Positions 56,720 to 64,000 of a stretch of DNA of 64,000 bases are shown here, one piece after another. The translations under genes and the position numbers were made by a program. The DNA comes from Dioscorea cayenensis subsp. rotundata. Taxonomy: Eukaryota > Streptophyta > Magnoliopsida > Dioscoreales > Dioscoreaceae. The notes under the pieces were generated by a model, which saw nothing but the letters and a program-made list of their open reading frames with translations, did no database searches and was not told where the DNA came from. The DNA lies in the NCBI RefSeq assembly GCF_009730915.1, contig NC_052487.1, positions 682,001 to 746,000 of the forward strand, in the 5' to 3' direction. Every line of letters begins with the position of its first letter. Position 1 is the stretch's first letter.

Positions 56720-57568
56720 TCGAAGGTTCTGGCAGGACACGTTTGAGAATGAGAAATTTTTATTATATGATTATTATTAAATTTACAATGGATTCTTGAT
56801 TACATATATATATATATATATATATATGATTAAGAGTAATATTGAAAAATCTAGAGACTAACCCAAGGCTATTATTATCATAAGCAGTATCAAAACATAT
56901 TTTACAGTGTTACAGTGTCACATAATATTTATAAATAATAAAAATATATGTTATTTATATAAACGATATACAATACCTATATAAACAAATATATAACATA
57001 ATACCTTTTTTCATGAATGTAATCTCATTTTACTTTAAAATCATATAATCATAAATATAATTATAATTATACTATTCTTTAATAAATGCATCCAAGCCAC
57101 AATCCATTAAACCCTCAAACTTTTTAAAAATAAAAATAAAAAATTCCTCAATTTTTTTTGGGGGAAAAATCTGGCTTCATAATATAGATATTATAAAATA
57201 TATTGTACAATTTGTGTTGTATACTAACATTGAACAGCAAAAGCCTATATTACATCTACTTCAGCGTAGAGAACACATGATATCACGATAACCATATTAC
57301 CAAATGAGATTTAAAAAGCTACAAAATAAAAGAAAAGGATTCATTCATTTCAGTGAAGAAAGAAATGAGATCTAATTTAAACAAAAGCCAAAATAAAATC
57401 CAAATACGGCCAAGCTCATAAATTTTAGAACACAAAAAGCAAAATTTTAAGCCTTGGAAGTAGAGTACATTAAGGAGGTCTCTAGACACTTGATAAAAAA
57501 AAAAACCAAAACACAGGAATAAGATGCTGCTTTGTTCTTCTGAAAGCAAAAATATAGGGGATCCGAAT
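56720..57568. other. Spacer between USP and RPL11, no gene seen
   Basis: Contains the USP promoter at its left and the RPL11 3' UTR at its right. A (TA)n run lies at 56804-56827. No coding sequence is supported. Confidence 0.6.
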
Positions 57569-59841
<2,273 letters not shown>

Positions 59842-59879
59842 TCAGCGGCGCTCTGGTGGTAGGAGAAGCGCAACGGAGA

Positions 59880-59898
59880 AAACCCTAGACTATTTATA
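59880..59898 (-). promoter_or_regulatory. RPL11 core promoter: TATA box with adjacent telo box
   Basis: TATAAATA on the minus strand (59891-59898), about 75 nt upstream of the ATG, overlapped downstream by a telo-box AAACCCTA (59880-59887). Both are usual for plant ribosomal-protein genes. Another CCTAGGGTTT lies in intron 1 next to the ATG. Confidence 0.6.
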
Positions 59899-60046
59899 GA
59901 TGATCTTGTGAACCCACTCTTGATTAGATCTTAGCCGTTAGATTTAAATATTGATGTTTATTTTTTTTCCTATTTATTTAGATTATATATATATATATAT
60001 ATATTAGATTCCTCATCCGCATCTCGAGACCACGATCGCCGCTACC

Positions 60047-60606
60047 TAGGGTGGCAATAATCTGTCCGGACCCGCTGGTCCGGTTTTGTCTGGCCCAGAA
60101 TAAAAAGAGTTTGAACATAAGGTTTGCAAATGCGGGCCGGGTCCAAACATGGCTTGGTTGTCCGGATTCAAATCCGGGCCGGGTCCGGACATAGAAATTT
60201 GGACAACCGGGCCCTTTTAACCCCTAAAACTTTAAAAGCCCAAACCTTAGGCCCATTTGTTTTAAGCCCATTCTTCTAAAAACTTTAAACATATATTGTT
60301 TTTTCTATTAAGACTTAGATTTTTCTATAATTTGAGTTGAGTTTTGGATTATTGATGTTTTTTTTTGCATTTAATGTGAATTAAATTATTTTTATATAAT
60401 TTAATATTTGAGCGAACTTAAAAATAGCTTATAGAATTCGGGCAAATTTGGACATCCGGACAACTCGGTTTTAAAATAAACTGGGTTTGCACATGCCAAG
60501 TTTGTCCGGATTTAAAACCGGGCCTGGTCCGGACACAAGTTTTTCTATTTATATTAGTAGTTGTCCGGACCAGGTTTTGTCCGGACCCGAATTTTTGCCA
60601 TCCCTA
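60047..60606. mobile_element. Non-autonomous hAT-type DNA transposon (560 bp)
   Basis: Terminal inverted repeats begin TAGGGTGGCAA on the left and, read inward from the right, TAGGGATGGCAA. They are flanked by a perfect 8-bp target-site duplication CCGCTACC (60039-60046 and 60607-60614). TAGGG(n)TGGCAA ends and 8-bp duplications are the signature of plant hAT elements. GTCCGGAC-type palindromic motifs recur near both ends (subterminal repeats). No transposase frame is present, so it would need an autonomous partner. Confidence 0.85.
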
Positions 60607-60614
60607 CCGCTACC

Positions 60615-63013
60615 TTCCTTCTATGTTTGCTTATTTCGAACTTGTAGGCAATCAAGGAGGAAACCCTCTTCTTGCCCCTTTTCATTACAACCTTCGCGGA
60701 GTGGGTGGTGAGGTTGAGAGATTTTTATCTCGTGTTATATTTGTGGAGAATATTTAAGTAAGTTCTTGTTTTTAATTTTGAATCTTTGGATGATGGCATT
60801 TTGATCTTTATGAGTCATGTTGTAACTTTGAATCATGTTATTTTTTCTAGTTCATCTTGTTAGTATACTTATTTATGTTTAATTTAAATCATGATATTGT
60901 AATCCCTGACTTCTTGTCTCTTTTTATACCATAAAAACTATAATTATGTTTGTATGCCTTATAGGTGGTTGTAAAATTGCCTACAAGTTTGACGTTGGCT
61001 AAGTACTTATAAAATTTCAAATTTTATACATCTGTATTTTAAGAGATACAATTATGTTAGTAAATTTTTTCGGATGGGGTTTCTGTGCAGAACTTGAAGA
61101 TTTATGAGTATTTTGATAGCTATAGAGATTAAATTGGATAAGGTGAAAAATATAAAATTTGTTCCTTATTGTGCTATCTGATTGTCAGTAAAAAATCATT
61201 GCTTTTGGGATTGTAGATTGAGAGATATGCATGTTTAAAAGATATATGTCTGAATTACAAGTCTGCAGAAAGAGTTAGAACTTCAAATGAATGTTATAGA
61301 TTGAGTAGTGCTCTAAACAACTTGAATTTTGGATATGTCATAGGTTTAGGTGTCTACTCTTCTCATAATCTTGAATTTTGTGATTTGGGGAAGTATATAA
61401 AAAGGTCATGCTAGATTCAGTTCTCAATGGTATAAGTCCTATCTGAATTATGCATTGGTTAATCTTTTTATATATAATTCTATTATATTGAGTTCCTTTG
61501 TTAATGTACATAATGTTTGATTGTTCCATTATGAAGAATTGATCACTCTAGTAAGGTGGTTAAGAATCCATTGCTATGCACGATCTTCTGATATTGTTGC
61601 AAGCTTTAGAAGTTAGGTTATCTTAACACTTTTTTTAATATTTCTTGCTTGTGTTAAAAAGATTTTTGATATCCTTGGAATTTGCACTCAAATATAGGGT
61701 ATTATTAGAAAACTTGTTTGATTTGAGATTCATAGTTTTTTTTTTTACGTTAATCAGTAAGTAACATCACATATATATATATAAAATGTATATATATATA
61801 CAATTTCTGATTACTGATATTATGAATTTATTCATTTATTTACTCAAATTCTTTTTGAAGTTTGCTTTTATAATTTTAAACCATTGGACTTTGATTAATT
61901 TTCTGATTAGTTAAACTCCTTTCTTTACAAAACCCAACAAACAACGCCATCAGAATGTGTGTATATATATATTAAAATTTTGAATTATTTTTCTTACCAA
62001 AAACATCAATTCCGACCTCTCTATTATATTTATTAATCTTTGGTATATTAAGCTTGTTAATTATTTTGAATATAACTGAATTATTTTTGCAATAAAAGAA
62101 AAAGGATCATGCATATGTTACTATGATTATTCGATGAATTATTCTTCAAATTCTGACATGTCTGAAATTGTGATATTTCGTTTGGTTTTCAGATAACAAA
62201 GTTATTTTGAAATAAATAAGTTTAGTTTCCAATTAACTATGCACTAACCTTTGATCCCTGCGTTAGGAGAGCTAACCACTTTCTCCCCACCGAACGATAC
62301 TCCCAACCTAGATATCTAAACGTTTGTTTTTCTTCGCATTAGCTTCATCCCCCATCTCTAGTGGATTCCTAGTATTTTTTTTTCTTCTTGTTTTGTTCCC
62401 TTTTTGTATATTTTTCCCTTTAATGTGATGTAACATCTTTATTATGGTTTTGTTGTTTGTTATTTTTATCTTTATATTATGTTTTCTTTTTTCGTAATGA
62501 ATTAGTGGTTTATTCACTTTTATTAAAAAAAATAAACATAAACGAGTTACCAAAGCTTGGTTAAGATAGAGGGTATAGTATTAGTTTAATAAATATTAAA
62601 GCCTGAATGTTGTTTTAATAATTGTTCAAAAAATACCTCTTAAATTTTATCCTATGATGTATTTATGAAAACAATAAGTCTCTCAAGCACAAAAATTTTC
62701 CAACAATCATTCTGGTGCTATAGTGCTGACTATTGAAGAGACACAATGAAATTCACCAAGAAGATAAAATACCAAAACAAATGTTCAGTGTTGCAAGAAC
62801 TCCATTTACAAAGAATAATGAAAGTATAACCACAAAACAATATTGATAATGCTTAACTGTGTAAGACCTGGATAAATACAGGAAAAATGAAGAAAGATGA
62901 AAAACAAAATCAAAACTGCAAAGATTTGTGCTTTATAGAAGTATTGAATTCATTCTTGTTATTGTTGAGCTGTTCTATTGAGAGCTATTAGCTTGATATG
63001 CAGAGCCTGCTAA
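60615..63013. other. AT-rich spacer, no gene seen
   Basis: No supported coding region. Contains (TA)n runs near 61771-61800 and 61958-61970, the pair forming an imperfect palindrome around 61770-61801. The last few hundred bases should be the 3' UTR of the gene ending at 63014. Confidence 0.55.
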
Positions 63014-63921
63014 CTATGTCAGGCTAACCTTATCCATCTTCTCTTCAAGAGATCTGATCCTTGCCGCATGCTCCTTTACTGCCAATGCCAGAGATCGCAC
63101 ATCTCGAGCTTGAGATAGTTCTTCTAGTAATTCGGCCTAGCAAAGATAATGTACACAAGTTTTAGTTATTTAAGCATCTTAACAGTATGACATTTGCAAT
63201 CACACAATTTAACTGACGGTGAGTCCTCAATTAGGATGTGCTACTTGATACTGCAGGCGGACTTTAATAATTAAACCAAAAAAATATCGACACAAGATTC
63301 ATCAAAATCTATAATAGCCAATAACATTTAAATAATGAGACACGACTGATAACTTGAAACATCATTAAAACTACAAACCATTAAATAGTTTCCCAAATTT
63401 GGATTCATGAAGTAACGACAACTACAATGCAAACCGAGTTCAATAAATTGCATAAAGTTCATTGATCAGGAGTTTGCCTTGGAAATGTTTGAAGCATCAT
63501 TTACTAAAAGTGTCACACATTTATATCTAATAATCTCTTCTTGAACAACTCTCAGTTTCTCATTCAGAGATTTTTCTATTTGGAAAAAAGAAAAGACTAG
63601 AAGGGAGCATAAAACAAGCGTCAACAAGGGAACCCGTAATAATGACTAGGAAGATAGCAGAACTGCTGCCTAAAAGTCAAGCCATAGTTACAAATAAGTA
63701 AAATGCCAATTCTACTCAAATGCAGTAAAGCTCACTCAGTGAAAGGTAACAAGACAACAACAACACAAACCATACCCCTGAATGTAGTTCCTTCTGTCAT
63801 CATATGTGCAAAAAAGAGAATTTTGCAGATATACCATCTTCACTAACATTGGGCAAAACAATAAATTGGAACAAGAGATTGCCTTGCATAAATTTCTCAC
63901 CTCATGTATATCTAATTCACC
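63014..63921 (-). CDS. Unidentified coiled-coil protein, last three exons
   Basis: Three phase-0 exons with good splice sites: 63901-63921 (GELDIHE), 63776-63793 (KELHSG) and 63014-63135 (from AELLEELSQARD to EEKMDKVSLT, stop TAG). The 53 residues are rich in Glu, Lys, Leu and Ala with heptad spacing, so a C-terminal coiled coil is likely. Two very short exons (21 and 18 nt) are unusual but agree in phase and sequence character. The rest of the gene lies beyond the right edge. I do not recognise the family. Confidence 0.5.
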
Positions 63922-64000
63922 CTACGGAGTGACAAACACAAGGTTTTTACTTGAGAATGGACATCCTGACATCTATCTTGATTCGGAATTATTGGCATTT

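Overview
This window is nuclear DNA from a flowering plant. The genes are split by GT-AG introns, the intergenic DNA is AT-rich and full of microsatellites, and three transposable-element insertions carry intact target-site duplications. The gene set is typical of angiosperms: an auxin-biosynthesis aminotransferase, raffinose synthase, ATM kinase, a DUF1421 protein, a universal stress protein and ribosomal protein L11. The N-terminus of the raffinose synthase (M-A-P-N-L-S) resembles the start I remember for monocot enzymes, so a monocot is a weak guess. The species cannot be told from the window.

Layout. 1-1761 (minus): a TAR2-like tryptophan aminotransferase whose 3' end runs off the window. 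1762-6206: its promoter, a microsatellite-rich spacer, and the spliced 3' UTR of the next gene. 6207-12954 (minus): a CCCH zinc-finger/RRM protein of the C3H41 (RBM26/27) type. 14487-17568 (minus): a DUF1421 protein. 19400-19623: a tRNA-derived SINE. 20152-22735 (minus): a raffinose synthase with four +1 frameshifts in exon 1. 22736-29454: AT-rich spacer with a 243-bp tandem duplication and a 1.18-kb solo LTR. 29455-30575 (plus): a thioredoxin-like gene running into a gap of exactly 1000 N (31083-32082). 32083-53135 (plus): the C-terminal 1,540 or so residues of ATM in about 44 exons. 54300-56597 (minus): universal stress protein. 57569-59816 (minus): RPL11, with an exon consisting only of the ATG and candidate C/D snoRNAs in an intron. 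60047-60606: a non-autonomous hAT element. 63014-63921 (minus): the last exons of an unidentified coiled-coil gene.

The genes are functionally unrelated neighbours, as is usual in plants. What stands out is how introns here have grown by local tandem duplication: TAR2 intron 1, C3H41 intron 2 and several ATM introns. In C3H41 the duplicated unit carries the edge of an exon and its splice donor. No novel defence-type or operon-like system is visible. The points most worth testing are the duplicated splice-donor units in C3H41, the paired snoRNA candidates in RPL11, the frameshift cluster in the raffinose synthase, and the collapsed gap that hides the N-terminal half of ATM.
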